Positions 44,357 to 56,237 of a stretch of 64,000 bases of DNA are shown here, one piece after another. The stretch is from positions 310,001-374,000 of the forward strand of contig PZJY01000003.1 in assembly GCA_031472005.1 (NCBI GenBank), given 5' to 3'. The translations under genes were made by a program, and so were the position numbers. How positions within the stretch are numbered: position 1 is the stretch's first letter; each line of letters opens with the position of its first letter. The DNA is from Tetracladium setigerum (taxonomy: Eukaryota > Ascomycota > Leotiomycetes > Helotiales). The notes under the pieces were generated by a model. It saw only the letters and a list, made by a program, of their open reading frames with translations. It was not told the DNA's origin and ran no database searches.

Positions 44357-45813
44357 TTACTTGGAGAAGGTATACTCCTTCTTGGGGTATGGGTATCTGC
44401 AAAATGAGTTAGCTTTCTTCTTGGTGTTTATCGTGGATGATATTAGGAATGAAGTGGGATGGAATTAGGGGAAGATGATTATGGAATCACAAGTTGACAC
44501 AATATACTTGGTTTGTTAGACCTGCTAGTAGATTGATTATTTTTAGACACAAAGTCCAATTGATGCATAAAATCATCATTCTTGCTTTTGAAGTTTGTGG
44601 CCTGTGATCATTCCATGGAAATGACAGGAAGAGGGAGGAGTGGACTTTCGGAGTGACTGATGTAGAAGAAGATAAAAGAAAGGAAGAAACTTACGAAGGA
44701 CCCAGCTCCTGGATGCTCAACTTAGCCAACCACTGTCCCTGGTCAACGGCCTGCTCCAAGCTGACGCCAGCGACCAATCCAGCGACAAAACCGCCGGCGA
44801 AGGCATCACCAGCACCAGTGGTATCATGGATCAAGTCCTTCTCAATGGCATGGACCTCGATCTCCTTGATCTCCTGTCCATTGACGGCCACGATTGTTGG
44901 CTCGGTTCCCTGGGTGATGATAGCAACACGCTCCCTCTTGGTGTTCTTCTTTGGCAACCCAGCGAGATGCTTAGCAATCTCCTTGATATCCTTAGTCTCC
45001 AATCCGTGACTCTCAGCGTAAGCGAGGGCCTCGGTCTCGTTTCCAATAACGTAATCCCAGTATGGTGCGGTGGCATCAAGAGGATCCTTGAAGAACTGCG
45101 AGATGAAAGGTGCGGATAGAGAGAGAATAAATGGCTTGTTCTCCTTTGCTGCCTCTTCGGCCAATGCCTGGATGGCTGGTGGGCAGACGGTCAAGTGGTA
45201 CCCTCCAATGAAATAGTGCGATGCACCCTCGACAAGCTTCCAGATCTCTGGGCTCTTCAAGTGCTCAAGAGTGTAGAGGTTTGCGGCTGCGAGATCTGTG
45301 ATCATGGATCTGTCGTGGCCAGTAATGACAACACCGCAGCGACCAGTTGGGACTTTAGGATCAACCTGGTACTCAACTCTCAATCCAGCGGTCTTGTTGG
45401 CATCTTGAAGAATGGCAGCATATTTATCATCACCGACACAGCCGAGGTAGACAACGCTGTTTGCTGGCAAGAGATATTGTGCTCCACGAGCAGTGTTTTG
45501 GCCACCACCACCAGCGATGAGCTTAGCCCCGAAGTTCTCAAGGAGGTCGTCGTAGATCTCGAGGTGGTTGGTGCTGGGATCAGCGAGGATGGCGTCGTTG
45601 GCCTTGATATTGTATTTGTCGAGCAGAGCTTGGTCACCAGAGGCTTGTATATCTGAGAGATGTTAGTAGATGTTGAGAATGAATTGGAGAGTTGTGCGGT
45701 GAAGCGAGGGGCTGGGGGTAGGCGCTGAGGGGTCAATTGAGAGTTTGGGAATGGAATTTACCAAGCAATGGGTTCTCCAAGCAGAGGAGAGAGTACTCTT
45801 TGATTGCTGCCAT
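44357..45813 (-). CDS. ADO1: Adenosine kinase
   Basis: Exons 45813-45762, 45652-44695 and 44396-44357 total 1050 nt and 349 aa, the normal length for this PfkB-family enzyme. MAAIKEYSLLCLENPLLD opens the protein, GGGGQNTARGAQYLL is the substrate-binding glycine motif, and IHDTTGAGDAFAGGF is the ATP/anion-hole signature with the catalytic Asp. The 40-nt last exon gives YPYPKKEYTFSK. The enzyme phosphorylates adenosine to AMP, recycling adenosine from the S-adenosylmethionine cycle. Intron 2 is nearly 300 nt, long for this window. Confidence 0.95.
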
Positions 45814-46363
45814 TTTGATGAATTTGATTGGGTTTCTTGATGGTTGAGAGGTTGAGATGTTGAGGAGGTTGTGGAGTTGGTGATGTCTGGCAATGGAGGG
45901 GTTGTTGTGAGGAAGTCTTTGTTTTTGCAGAGTAGTGGGGTCGAAACCTGGAATTTAGCCAGGAGGGTGCTGTGGGTGATTTGGTTGGCTCTCAGATTAT
46001 TACGGAAGGTTAGACAAACACCTCTTCTTCTTTTCTTTTCTTCTATTAAACCAGGTCAATCAGTGCAATGTAAAGTACCTACTCGTAGAAAATCTAGAAA
46101 GATTTCCGTCTCAAATCTTCTTCTCTCTGCTGTCGTACTTTGTGCGTGGAAAAACCGAGAACTCTCGGCCGAAACTCAATGTTAAATCCAGGGTAATTTT
46201 ACAATAAAACCACATCATGTCACTTTGTCTCACAGGCACAAAGAACTCATGTATTTGTTGAAGTCTTTCTTCATTCCCTCGCAATGCTCCTTCCAAGGTA
46301 GTAAAATGAGAAGTCCCTCATGTCCCAAGCAAAAAAAGTCCATCAACCCCGATCAAGATCCAT
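45814..46363. other. Intergenic region upstream of adenosine kinase
   Basis: 550 bp between the adenosine kinase start and the RPL2 stop, containing promoter and trailer sequence. No gene supported. Confidence 0.55.
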
Positions 46364-47238
46364 CTAATCCTTGACCTTTTGAGTACCACGTAACAGACCA
46401 GTTCTCCTCGCAGCAATGAGACCTGCCTTTTGACCTTGCACAGCGTATCTCGAGATTGTCGACGCCTTACCAATATGTTGATGGTTACCACCCTGTTTCT
46501 CGTTAGCCAAATATTCTGCTGTGTTCTAATTTCGGGAATACGTACACCGTGAGGATGATCAACGGGGTTCATGGCAACACCACGAGTCTTGGGCCAGGAG
46601 TTACGCTTAACGGCGAACTTGTGCTTAGCACGCGATGCCTCTGCAGAGAAGTCAGAATTTGTTGTCAGGCGTCCAAATTTGCTTCAGGAAAACGTACTCA
46701 TGAGAGGTTTGTCGGTACGTCCACCACCAGCAACAATACCAATCATGCCTCGTGCACCGCTGCGGATAACCTTCTTTGCGCCAGATGGGAGCTTGACACG
46801 GGTCTTGCCCTCATCAGGGTTGTGGCCGATGACGGTAACATAGTTTCCGGATGTGCGACCAAGAGCACCACGATCTCCAGCCTTCTCCTCAACGTTCGAG
46901 ACGACGGTTCCTTCTGGGACGGCACCGAGAGGGAGAACGTTTCCAACGGTAAGGTTGGCGTTCTTTCCGGCGTAGATGAATTGACCAGTGTACATGCCCT
47001 CGTTGGCGATGAAGGTCTCGGTGTGAAGGCGGAATCGGTATGGATCACGGAAAACGACCTTAGCTAGAGGAGCTCCTCGTCCTGGATCGTGGATGATGTC
47101 CTTGACGACACCACGAACGTAACCATGTCGCTCAGCGTAATCGAGGGTTCGGAATTGCGCAGGTGCCTTGTTGAGTCGGTTGACGGCAGTAAAGACGCTG
47201 CCGCGACCTTTACGTTGATTTCTGATGACTCGCCCCAT
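46364..47238 (-). CDS. RPL2: 60S ribosomal protein uL2 (RPL2)
   Basis: Exons 47238-46698, 46640-46546 and 46492-46364 sum to 765 nt and 254 aa, as expected. MGRVIRNQRKGRGSVFTA is the start; the upstream in-frame extension is rejected because this is the universal N-terminus. LDYAERHGYVRGVV, GARGMIGIVAGGGRTDKPLM and NPVDHPHGGGNHQHIGKAST are conserved uL2 segments. The last one contains the His at the peptidyl transferase centre. It forms part of the large subunit core. The introns split the conserved C-terminal region. Confidence 0.97.
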
Positions 47239-48833
47239 CGTGTTGTCTTGACGGCGGGGATGGTTGTGGTCAAGAGAAAAGTCGCGAGAATTGTCTTTGA
47301 TGGAAATTCGATCTTGAGGTTTTCCAATTGTGCGGTGGCTCGCTAAACGAGCTAGTGCGTGGGTGCCTGACGCCAAGGGTTGTGGCCTGATGGGTAAGTG
47401 AGCGACCATGGTAAGGCTGCAACATTTCATTTCTAATTCTGCCGCATTTTGCTGGGCGAACTCGGTTTTGCCCTCAACGTCCAAACATCGTCTCTCGCCC
47501 TTGGGAGATCAGCTCTGCACCACGAACCCTCTCTTTTACACCAACCCTACTTTCTGTGTATTAGTATGTTTCTCCTATTGAATCGTCGTCTTTTTTGCGT
47601 CTAGTATGTCCCATTTGTTTTGCTGCACTGGGTGTAAAGGGTGGTCCCCCGCCCCAAGTCCTCGTCCTCCTCCAACAAGAGTATATGCAAGCAATCTTTT
47701 TTACTGTCTATTTCTATTGCTTCAATGTTGGTTTGGATGACCTGGAATCATCTCTAGCGAGAGATTCCCCCATCAATTCTGTGCGTTGAGACTGTCACTG
47801 AGCATTTGCTTCTTTCCGTTTAAGCGCGTCGCGAGGCGTTGATGATGTTGTGTGGAAACATTTTCTCAGTTGCCCTGTTGCGTGCTGGGTGCTCCTTGGT
47901 GTGGATGTTGAAAGTTGTGGAAGACCACGGAGTTCACACTTTTCAGGTCTTGGGGCAAGTCAATTTTGGGTGCAGCATCATCGAACCCCTCCAACCTCAT
48001 TTCGCCTTTGCAACACCATTAAGGGTCGAAGGAGATGATGATGATTCTGCCTTGCGCTTTCTCTCTGTTCCTTGACCGTTTATGTATTCTGGTCCTTCGT
48101 TATTCTTCGTGGATGTGGGTGGTTTCGTTGTGGGCACACATATTGCCAAAGTGGGGCTGAACCCTCAAATTATCAAAGACCTCACATGCACTTGTTTCTG
48201 TTTGGGAGATGCATCACTCGGGCGGCCTTGAAAGACAAGCGAGGATGGAACCTGTGGTTGTGTTTGGCATCCGATGTTTGGATGGTATCCAGGGTCGTCT
48301 GGCTCTGCATCCCCATTACTTTTGAACGAAATACACAACAGAAGTGCAGGAGGAGGAACACAAGTTTGGTGGGATGTTCAAATAAGAGGAACCTTGCCAT
48401 ACTGCGATAATCTCTGCTCGTTGTTGGTTGGCATCAAGAGCAGGGCACCCTCACGTCGCCGAAAACCCATATACGCCTCGGGAGAAGCACGGCATATCTG
48501 AAAAGGCGAACGTTGTTGCGCTATATGGAATAGGCAGCTACCATGGAGCTGAGGACATGGTGGGATTGATGTTTAACCAGCTGGGTGGAAGGGGTCATTA
48601 CTTTCCCAATCGAACTATAGAAGCAAACAATACAAAGAAATTATCGTCCTATTCACTTCTGTTCCATCTCTTGCCTGGATCTGCGTGACAAACGTGCTTG
48701 AGGCTAGCCAATCCACTTCATTCGCAACCTGGTCGCTAAATCCTGGAGAGCTTCCTCTGACGTTCCACCCTTCTTCAACCTGCACCAACATCTCACCCCA
48801 ACGACAAGCAGAATCGCGACCACCCCCAACGAA
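47239..48833. other. Divergent intergenic region
   Basis: 1.6 kb between RPL2 and the WHIM-like gene, carrying both promoters. Pyrimidine-rich near RPL2. Short frames only. Confidence 0.55.
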
Positions 48834-50867
48834 ATGTCGTCCTCCTCAGAGCTATCCTCTGCGCCATCCGAGGATGAGAGTGATCTGCAATTGAAGAAGA
48901 AAGATGGAATTCTTAAATTCTTCTCCAAGGCTCCTACCAAGCTTCACCCAAAGAGCCCAAAGGAGGAACCTACACCACGCAGACAACGCGCCCCATCCCC
49001 TGAGCATGTCTTCTGTCTGGCAGATAATCCAGACATTGCCGTAAGTATTATACACCTCTCGGCGCGTGCTCGGCATGTTTTCACGTCGAAAACGCGTTGC
49101 GTTGTTGCTGAACGTGGTCTAACACATTTCTGCACAGTTTATAGTCATGTTTCGCTCCCGCTTTACTGAAGCATTCCCCAAATCCCTTGCGAACTTCGGT
49201 CCCCAGGAAATCGAGACAGATATCATCGACAGCCCACCAGGAGAACGAGTGGAGAACTTCTTGTGCGCATTGTTGGGCCTGTTGCTAAATAGGAAGCAAG
49301 ATGTTAAGTGAGTGCCTTGCGCCGCAGGTCCTGAACCTGTGGTATCTACGAATTTTTACACGAAATTTAGGGGCTAATTGAATCTGCGAGTAGGGCTGGA
49401 CACTACAATCGAGCGTTGGAAGAGGCTATCCAGACACACAAGTCACAATGGTCAAAGAGCTGGGAGGGCAAGAACCCTTTGTCGGGCGGTGCAACCTTTG
49501 CCAGCATGATTCCGAGCGAACGAGTAAGAACAACTGCAACCTCATTACCCTGCGAAGAAGACTAATTCTTTTCATAGTTAACACTTCTCCGAACTATGGT
49601 TCTTTGGTGCTTGGGATCCTCCGATGTCGTCAAAGGCATCATCACGAGTTCATACAAACAAAATCGACATGAAGACGACCTCAACCAACCATTGTCAATT
49701 CAACCATGGGGATGTGATGGAGACAAGCGCCGCTACTATCTTATTGAGGGATTGGACGATACACACTTCAGAGTCTACAGGGAGAGCAGCTATATGGGCA
49801 CAAAGAGAACATGGTGGAGTGTCGCAGGTGACATTGACGAGCTAAAGGCTTTGGCTGAAAAGCTGGAAAAGGAGGATGGTGGACAAAAGGCAAGACTCCT
49901 GAGCGGAAAGATGCTGGCTGCAATTCCTCGATTCGAGGCTACCGAGGAGGTTCGTTCTTTCTTCATTCTCCCACCCCACAATCGCAAACTAACACACCTT
50001 CAGAAACGCAAGCGCCGTGAGTACAGACAAGTCCGAAAGCAACAATTCAAGCGCCCTGAGCCAGGTTTCTCAACATATGAGGGCCGTACCAGGGGCAAGC
50101 GCATGAAGTACACCTTTTCAGACGAGGAAGAAGAAGCCGGCGATGCCTACTATGATTCCAACTCAACGTCCAACCGACGATCAACTCGCAATACCCGCAA
50201 TCACACCCCAGTTGAGCCATCCGGACCTACCATCACTCAAAGTGGCCGTCAAGTCAAGGCACGTCAAGGCGGTACATATGGCGAGAGCATCCTAAGTGGA
50301 AGACCCGCGCCAGCTTCCGGCGGCTTTGAAGGAATGAGTTCAGACAATGATGGCAATTCTTCCACTGGACGACCAAGACGAGCTGCATCCGCAAACATTG
50401 CCGCTGCTGCTCCTCGAGGTGGCAAGCACATTCCCGGCTACAACAATGTCGATGAGATGACGAGTGATGAAGAAGGAGACGCCAGTGAGCAAGACTATGG
50501 AGATGACGAGGAAGAAGATGCCGCCTCTGTTGCGAGTGATGGTGACGATTTCAACGATAATGATGATGATGATGATGACGAGGAGAACGAGGACGAGGAA
50601 ATGGAAGAAGTCGAGGCCAAGAAGAGTTTGATCGTCAAGTTACCGATCACAAGTCCTGAGCCTGAGTCAACTACCAATAACAACAAGCCTCTACCAGCTA
50701 TTTCAGCAACCGAGCAACCAAATCTTTCCCCTCCAGATGCTTTTCCAAAGCCAGTCGACATCCCAGTCATTGCACCTACTTCCCCTCTCGCCTTTCGAGG
50801 TAGTCCAGGAAAGCCTGCGCCATTGATTTCTCAACCCGTCAACGTTGGCTATCAAGCTCCTTCTTGA
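48834..50867 (+). CDS. WHIM-domain-like acidic chromatin protein
   Basis: Five exons, 48834-49040, 49138-49307, 49394-49523, 49578-49949 and 50004-50867, total 1743 nt and 580 aa. A Ser-rich start (MSSSSELSSAPSEDESD) is followed by FIVMFRSRFTEAFPKSLANF, which resembles a DDT/WHIM1 helical region. WGCDGDKRRYYLIEGLDDTH and TWWSVAGDIDELKALAEKL then resemble the WHIM3/RSF1-like module that contacts linker DNA in ISWI-type remodelers. The C-terminal half is basic (TRGKRMKYTFSDEEEEAG) then very acidic (runs of Asp/Glu at about 455-495) and Pro-rich. Likely a nuclear nucleosome-binding factor. The assignment rests on resemblance. The last 54-nt intron is in frame with no stop, so a retained form would add 18 aa. 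Confidence 0.82.
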
Positions 50868-51498
50868 TTGCTGTACATCTTCTCAAATGAAATTGGGTCC
50901 ATGGTTTTCTGTCTGGCTGTCTGGCGAGTTTGGAATGATTGCACGTAAAAAAAAAAGGGCGGATGATTTCTTCACTGTAAAAATGCATGGGTGGACGGAT
51001 GGATGGATGGATGGGTGAATGGATGGGTTAGATGATGGGGGCGTTCTACTGTACTGGATTGAGTTTATAAGCGGTTCAGCGATTAGATACTCAGTTCTCT
51101 TTTTCCCTGCTCAGATACCGAATCAATGGCTGGTGATGGATTAATGAGAGCATTTTTGAGGTGATGACCGTATAACGGGGTTGTCAAATACAAAAATTGT
51201 CTTAATCCTACCTTGTTCTCTAGTGCCATTGATACGTAAGATCCGAACGAAATGGCTGAATGCAGGTAAAGTGAAAGATATGTATACGTGTCTGTGTATA
51301 AACCAGCCGAAATCTGACTTTCTTCTCTCATTAACATGTTACATATTCCATACAACCGAGCACTCCCCAACGCCATAGTGACATAACAACCTCTAGCAAT
51401 CCCACACCTATCATCATGCCCATTCCTTCTACCCTCATGCCCATCAACCAACCAATCAATCAATCCAAAGCCCCGCCCTTCTGGTGAAACTACCAACA
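50868..51498. other. Convergent intergenic region with GGAT repeat
   Basis: 630 bp of trailers. A (GGAT)4 run lies at 50997-51012, with degenerate copies after it. No gene supported. Confidence 0.55.
50997..51012. repeat. (GGAT)4 microsatellite
   Basis: Four perfect GGAT units in the trailer of the WHIM-like gene. Confidence 0.8.
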
Positions 51499-52323
51499 TC
51501 AAACCACATCAGTAAAGCTCGGTACACCATACCAACTTCCAAACCCACCCAACCCCAATCCCGCTCTCAAAGAAGAACCAGCAGCACCTACCTCACTTAT
51601 ATCCCTCGCCAGACTCCCATTATTCCTCCCATTCCCGTTCCCACCCCTTTTGTAATCCGGTATGATCTTCCAGTTGTTCGTCCGGTACCACCATCGGCGC
51701 ACTTTGGCACCGACGGATTGCCCGCTGAGTTGTGCGCTGCGGTTCCAGTGTCTCCAGCCGTGGAGACAGAGTGACCAGATTGTGCCTTGGAGGAGTGGAA
51801 GGAGTACCTATTATATTATGTAAAAAATACCATCCGGTTAGCTTGAGTTAAAACACCAGGTAACAGCAGCAATTGCAACAGTAATCCAGGAAATGGGAGA
51901 ATTCCAAGAAAAAAATAAGAAATTGATATAGGGAATGAAACAAACCTGATCTCGAGCCGTAATCCACGCAACCCTCCACTTCGTCTCTGCCCCGGCAATA
52001 CTCGCCAAATAGCTCTGCTCGAAGCGCATATCTGGCAGCGGAGGGAAACTTGCTCTTCGCGGAGCGGGTTTTAGAACGGAGTAGGGGATATCTTCCTCGT
52101 CCTCGTCCTCTTCTTCATCATCTTCAAGGTCGGAGTCGAAGGTGTGGGAATGGGTGTGGTCGGAATGACTATGGGTGTGGGTGTGGGAATGGGAGAGTTC
52201 AACGGGGATCTTTGCGGATGCGGAGGTAGATGGGTTGAGATCGTGGGTTGGTGAGGGGGCGCGATTGAGGGAGGCGGATTGGAGGGCGCTGCCTAGTTCT
52301 ATGGCTGGGTTGGAAGATGACAT
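51499..52323 (-). CDS. DUF1770-type fungal protein
   Basis: Exons 52323-51946 and 51807-51499 total 687 nt and 228 aa. The N-terminal half has SALQSASLNRAPSPTHDLNP, a His-rich SHSHTHTHSHSD stretch and an acidic block. The diagnostic core is MRFEQSYLASIAGAETKWRV then AWITARDQVLLPLLQGTIWS and LHGWRHWNRSAQLSGQSVGA, ending WYRTNNWKIIPDY. A short hydrophobic segment around LLPLLQGTIWSLCLHGW could be membrane-associated. This family occurs in ascomycetes and has no assigned function. The His-rich run may bind metal, but that is speculation. Confidence 0.85.
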
Positions 52324-53384
52324 TGTTTTGGGTATGTTGTGGTTGTTTGGGAGGAGGGATGGTGGGAGTTGGGGTTATGATGGTGGTGTTGATGATGGAG
52401 CTTGGGAAGAGGTGCTGGATGTTAGCCGGGGTTTAACCGAGATATACTTGGCATTCATTACCTCTTGTTGCTTGATAATTTTAATTGCTATGATATCGTT
52501 TCATAAAATTTTAGTATTAGTTGAAGCAAGGGCTAGAATGAAAATTTCTTTATCTTAGAGAGATCTCACTACCCAAACAGCAATGATTTCCAAGGTTAGC
52601 TAAGTAGCTGTCCTCATACTGTTAATTGTTTGACTATCATTGACATCTATCAATTATATTCCAAGCTATCGACCCCCTTATGACAAACAAGTTTGTTAAC
52701 TCTCAGAATATGTTATGAAAAGCTTGCTTCAGCAATATCTAAGATATTGACTGTTATGAATTTTTGGTTCATTCTAGCTCTAGTGCAGCTCCACGGCCTG
52801 GTCGAAAAGCTTTTATATTATCAACTTCCTATATACTCAAGACTCTGAAACCTAATGATATCGTTTACAACTGAGAGAACCAAGAATTTATCTACTACCA
52901 ACCCCAAAACTTCTTTCAAGTAACCTTTGGGCAATCAAAAGAGTTTTGACTTTCTCATTCCACAGAAAAAGGTCACCTGCTTGATGCACGCCCGGGATTG
53001 TTCAAACGTTCAATGTCAACATATCTCTCCGTCTCTGTTGATGAAATGCAGCATTCTGTTCATTCTTTTATCTCGTCTCCAAAAATCTGTAACATTCCAT
53101 TCTTCGAAATCTCGTAGGCTCGGATAACCACTTTCCTGCTTCTTAGTCTAATTGTCTTCCAATCCTTTGGTTCACTGGAATACTTCACCTCCATGGAGTA
53201 TTTATTAGTTCACTGTTCACCAAACTTTTTGGATTTCTTTCACGACTCAAATTAATTTAATAGAGAGAAATTCCCAGCAGTACTTTGTTTCTTTTAAACC
53301 ACTCATTCTTCGGACCGATTTTCCAAATCAAAACCCAACCTCCCATCCACCCCATACAATTTACCCTACCTCCACCCACCCACG
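52324..53384. other. AT-rich intergenic region
   Basis: About 1 kb between divergent genes, markedly AT-rich from 52,560 to 53,280. No gene supported. Confidence 0.55.
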
Positions 53385-54204
53385 ATGAGCCAACCAACAG
53401 CCCTCTACTCAACACAACCACTCTACTTCGCCTACGGCTCCAATCTCTCCCTCACTCAAATGGAGCAGCGATGTCCCAACTCACTATACTATGGATTTGG
53501 GATTCTAAAGGGTTACACATGGATGATCAACTCCTGGGGTCACGCCAATGTTGTTGAAGTTGAGAGCGTTGTATCTGGAGAGGATGGAATCGAAGGTTCA
53601 AAGAATAAGAATTCCAAAAATGGTGTTGTTACAGCAGCAAGATGGTTTTTGCAACGGCTAAAGAAGAAGCTTGGGTTCAACAAGACGAGGTCCGATAAGG
53701 AGGACCGTGAAGAGACAGCAGAGCAGAAGTTACCCCTAGGTACATTCGTTGAGGGAATGCTTTATAGTCTGATAGATGTAGACGAAGAGAGATTAGATAC
53801 TTCAGAGGGTGTCCCATTTGCATATGTCAAGGAAGTACTTGATATCCACATCATCCCACCGGCGGATCTGAAGAAGAAGTCTGCTACAGGACGGATCTCA
53901 GGGACTTCGAATTCAGTCGTGAAAGCTTTGGTATATATCAACCGCGATAATACAATATCGGGAGAGGCTAGAGAAGAGTATGTGGCAAGGATGAACAGGG
54001 GTATCGACGATGCGAGGGTGAAAGGGATGAGTGAGAGGTGAGATTGAGCTTGAGAGTTCTTCTTCTTGATAATCTGGAAAATGGAATTTTTGCCGCTGAC
54101 TTCACAAATGCTCTAGGTATGTGGACAATTGGCTGCGGAAATGGATTCCTGGGGACGAACAAGGAGCAGGTAGTGGTCAGTGTTTGGCAGTGATGGAGTG
54201 TTGA
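53385..54204 (+). CDS. Gamma-glutamylcyclotransferase-like (AIG2/GGCT fold) protein
   Basis: Exons 53385-54037 and 54117-54204 encode 246 aa. QPLYFAYGSNLSLTQMEQRC carries the YGSN nucleotide/glutamyl-binding loop of the GGCT fold. LKGYTWMINSWGHANVVE and GTFVEGMLYSLIDVDEERLD match the rest of the fold, the latter placing an acidic residue near the expected catalytic Glu. A Lys/Asn-rich insert of about 50 aa (residues 70-120) is typical of fungal members. Exon 2 provides YVDNWLRKWIP. Probably a cytosolic gamma-glutamyl-amine or peptide cyclotransferase. Specificity is unknown. Confidence 0.87.
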
Positions 54205-55265
54205 AGGATTCAACTTGTCTCGGCCCGGGAGTTGGGCGTTGGTGAAGAGGTGATGGTTGTAAGGAATAGACATTTTGAGTCTAGGTCATGAGAGAGAAAG
54301 AAAAACTTGTTTTGTGTTTGCTGCTTGTTGTCTTGTTGGTCCCTTTCTGCGCATTAGCACGAAGAGAATGAGAACAAAAACCCCCAATTGTCTCGCAAAA
54401 AGAACATCTGAACATGAGCGACTGAAAGGGTCCTTCAAATCCCAAAACATTTTCGCGACGTAAATATAAAACAGTAGCATTGTACAGTCCCTGAAAACCC
54501 TTGAAACAGTAGAAAGGCGCAGTCATGTTGGTAGAAACGACACGTCTTAGTCAGCTTAGCGAGAGGCTCAGGGGCTACTGTTGACGACTCCCAAGAACCG
54601 CAGCCGGCAAAGTGGTAAGGCACCAGGTCGATCGTATGTTAAATGTATCAGGCCCATGGTGCTGGGTTAAGTTTTAGGTTGTGTGCGCAGCGTGGGGGTA
54701 AATTTTGCATTAATTATGACCCGCGGGTCAATGGACTTCCAAGTAGGTCAGGTCGGCTGTGCGACCAAAGCACGCACAGCACGCTGGATATAAAAGAAAA
54801 TCCAAGCACAGGTAGTCTTGAAAGGTGCCAAAAGAAATTCCTTCAATTGTACAAGTCATTGCTCAATCCCTGAACGTTCTGATCCACCAAGTGAATCGCG
54901 ACATTGTCACGGTAGCACTTGCCAGGTGAATCACGATAATTAGCTTTTACATAAGTACAGTCAGTACAGAGCAGCTTCCGACTCCTAGAAGCTGACTTTT
55001 TGGACATCGCACCTACGACAAACGAAAATACGACAATACGACAACACAGATCCTCTTCATCATAGTGCAAACAAGACGTTCCAGGGACTTTCCAAAAACG
55101 AAAATGGTAGCAGTACCCAAACCTCGCGCACAACATTAGGATCCCACCAAGGTCCTGGGGATATACAACACAGACCCGGGTTACCAATGCATTACGTGCG
55201 TAGGATATGCACCCTCTCAAAAACGACGCTGTTACGCGACCATTGCGACGGACAATAAATCATCC
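54205..55265. other. Intergenic region, possibly with the 5' end of the next gene
   Basis: About 1 kb. The last ~125 bp (from 55140) are open in frame with the downstream gene and encode a plausible Cys-containing segment (YQCITCVGYAPSQKRRC), so its 5' end may lie here. The rest shows no gene. Confidence 0.5.
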
Positions 55266-56237
55266 ATGATATCAGCACTCGATGAACTAGAACACTTGGA
55301 GCCTTCTAGTTCGGGTGTTGCTTCGAAGTTGCGGGTGATTGCTCAGATGGGGTTGTGTAGTCGCCATCAGGTCCAGGTCGAGAAAATGGTCTCGACTTGG
55401 TTGGAGAGTATTAGGAGGATGCCTAGAAAAAGCCGAACGAGAGATGCGACAAGAACAAATGTGAAGCGAGAATCCGACTGTGAAGACCTTTCGATGGAAG
55501 AACTCGAAAAGCAGTTTCGAGAGTTAAGAAAGAAGATGGCTGCGTACCGCCAATGGAAGCAACAGCAGAAGTGTGGGGTTAGGGAGGACAGCGAGGAGGA
55601 GGACGACCGCGAGGAAGAGAACGATAGCGATGAGGACGAGGAAGGGCAGGAGAGGCATTACAGCAAGGACCGGGCTCAGTCTCGAAGGCAGAATGAAACC
55701 GAAAGAGAAGAAGCGCGGAAGAGGGAGCAGGAGAAAGAACGCGAACTCAACGAAAAAAGGAAAGAAGAGGAACGACGACGGAAGGAACGCCAAGAAGCCG
55801 CAGAGAAACGAGAAAGAGCAGCACACGCCGAACGCATTCGACTCAAGGCTCAAAAGGCGCGAGAAGAAAAAGAGCGCACTGCTCGTGAGAAGGTTGAGAA
55901 GGAAAAAGAGGAATGGACATTGTCCTGGACGAAGTATCAGCGTGGATGGGAGACGTTCAGAAAGACCCCGACTTGCATGGAGACAGACTTACGTTCAGCT
56001 ACACCTTGGCCTGTCAAGTCGGGCTTGTATAAGGATGTTAATGATTCCAATGTGAGGGAGTTCATGAAGATGGCTGCTCCAAAAGATGTCAATATGCGGA
56101 AGGAGAATGGGAAGTGGCATCCTGATATGCTTAGGACGTGGCCTAGGAAAGCCGAACTTACGGATGTCGACAGGAGGATGTTGGAGATGATTGCGAAGCA
56201 GATGACGGCCTTGCTGAATGAGGCTAGGGAGAGTTAG
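55266..56237 (+). CDS. Charged coiled-coil protein with C-terminal KWHPDM motif; 5' end uncertain
   Basis: A continuous frame of at least 323 aa. MISALDELEHLEPSSSGVAS and LCSRHQVQVEKMVSTWLE open it, then a long Arg/Glu/Lys coiled coil (about 75-220). The C-terminus reads ATPWPVKSGLYKDVNDSNVREF then RKENGKWHPDMLRTWPRKAE. The W-P-V and KWHPD pattern resembles a module in fungal and NFKBIL1-like proteins, recalled rather than tested. The frame stays open upstream to 55140, encoding two CxxC-like cysteine groups. A stop lies at 55137-55139 just before it, so the true start is probably in an upstream exon or lost to a base error. Function unknown. Confidence 0.7.
   Translation: MISALDELEHLEPSSSGVASKLRVIAQMGLCSRHQVQVEKMVSTWLESIRRMPRKSRTRDATRTNVKRESDCEDLSMEELEKQFRELRKKMAAYRQWKQQQKCGVREDSEEEDDREEENDSDEDEEGQERHYSKDRAQSRRQNETEREEARKREQEKERELNEKRKEEERRRKERQEAAEKRERAAHAERIRLKAQKAREEKERTAREKVEKEKEEWTLSWTKYQRGWETFRKTPTCMETDLRSATPWPVKSGLYKDVNDSNVREFMKMAAPKDVNMRKENGKWHPDMLRTWPRKAELTDVDRRMLEMIAKQMTALLNEARES

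Noticed and set aside
46684..47484. Longer N-terminal extension of RPL2
   Set aside because: The upstream residues are unlike any uL2; the start at 47238 gives the universal MGRVIR N-terminus and 254 aa.
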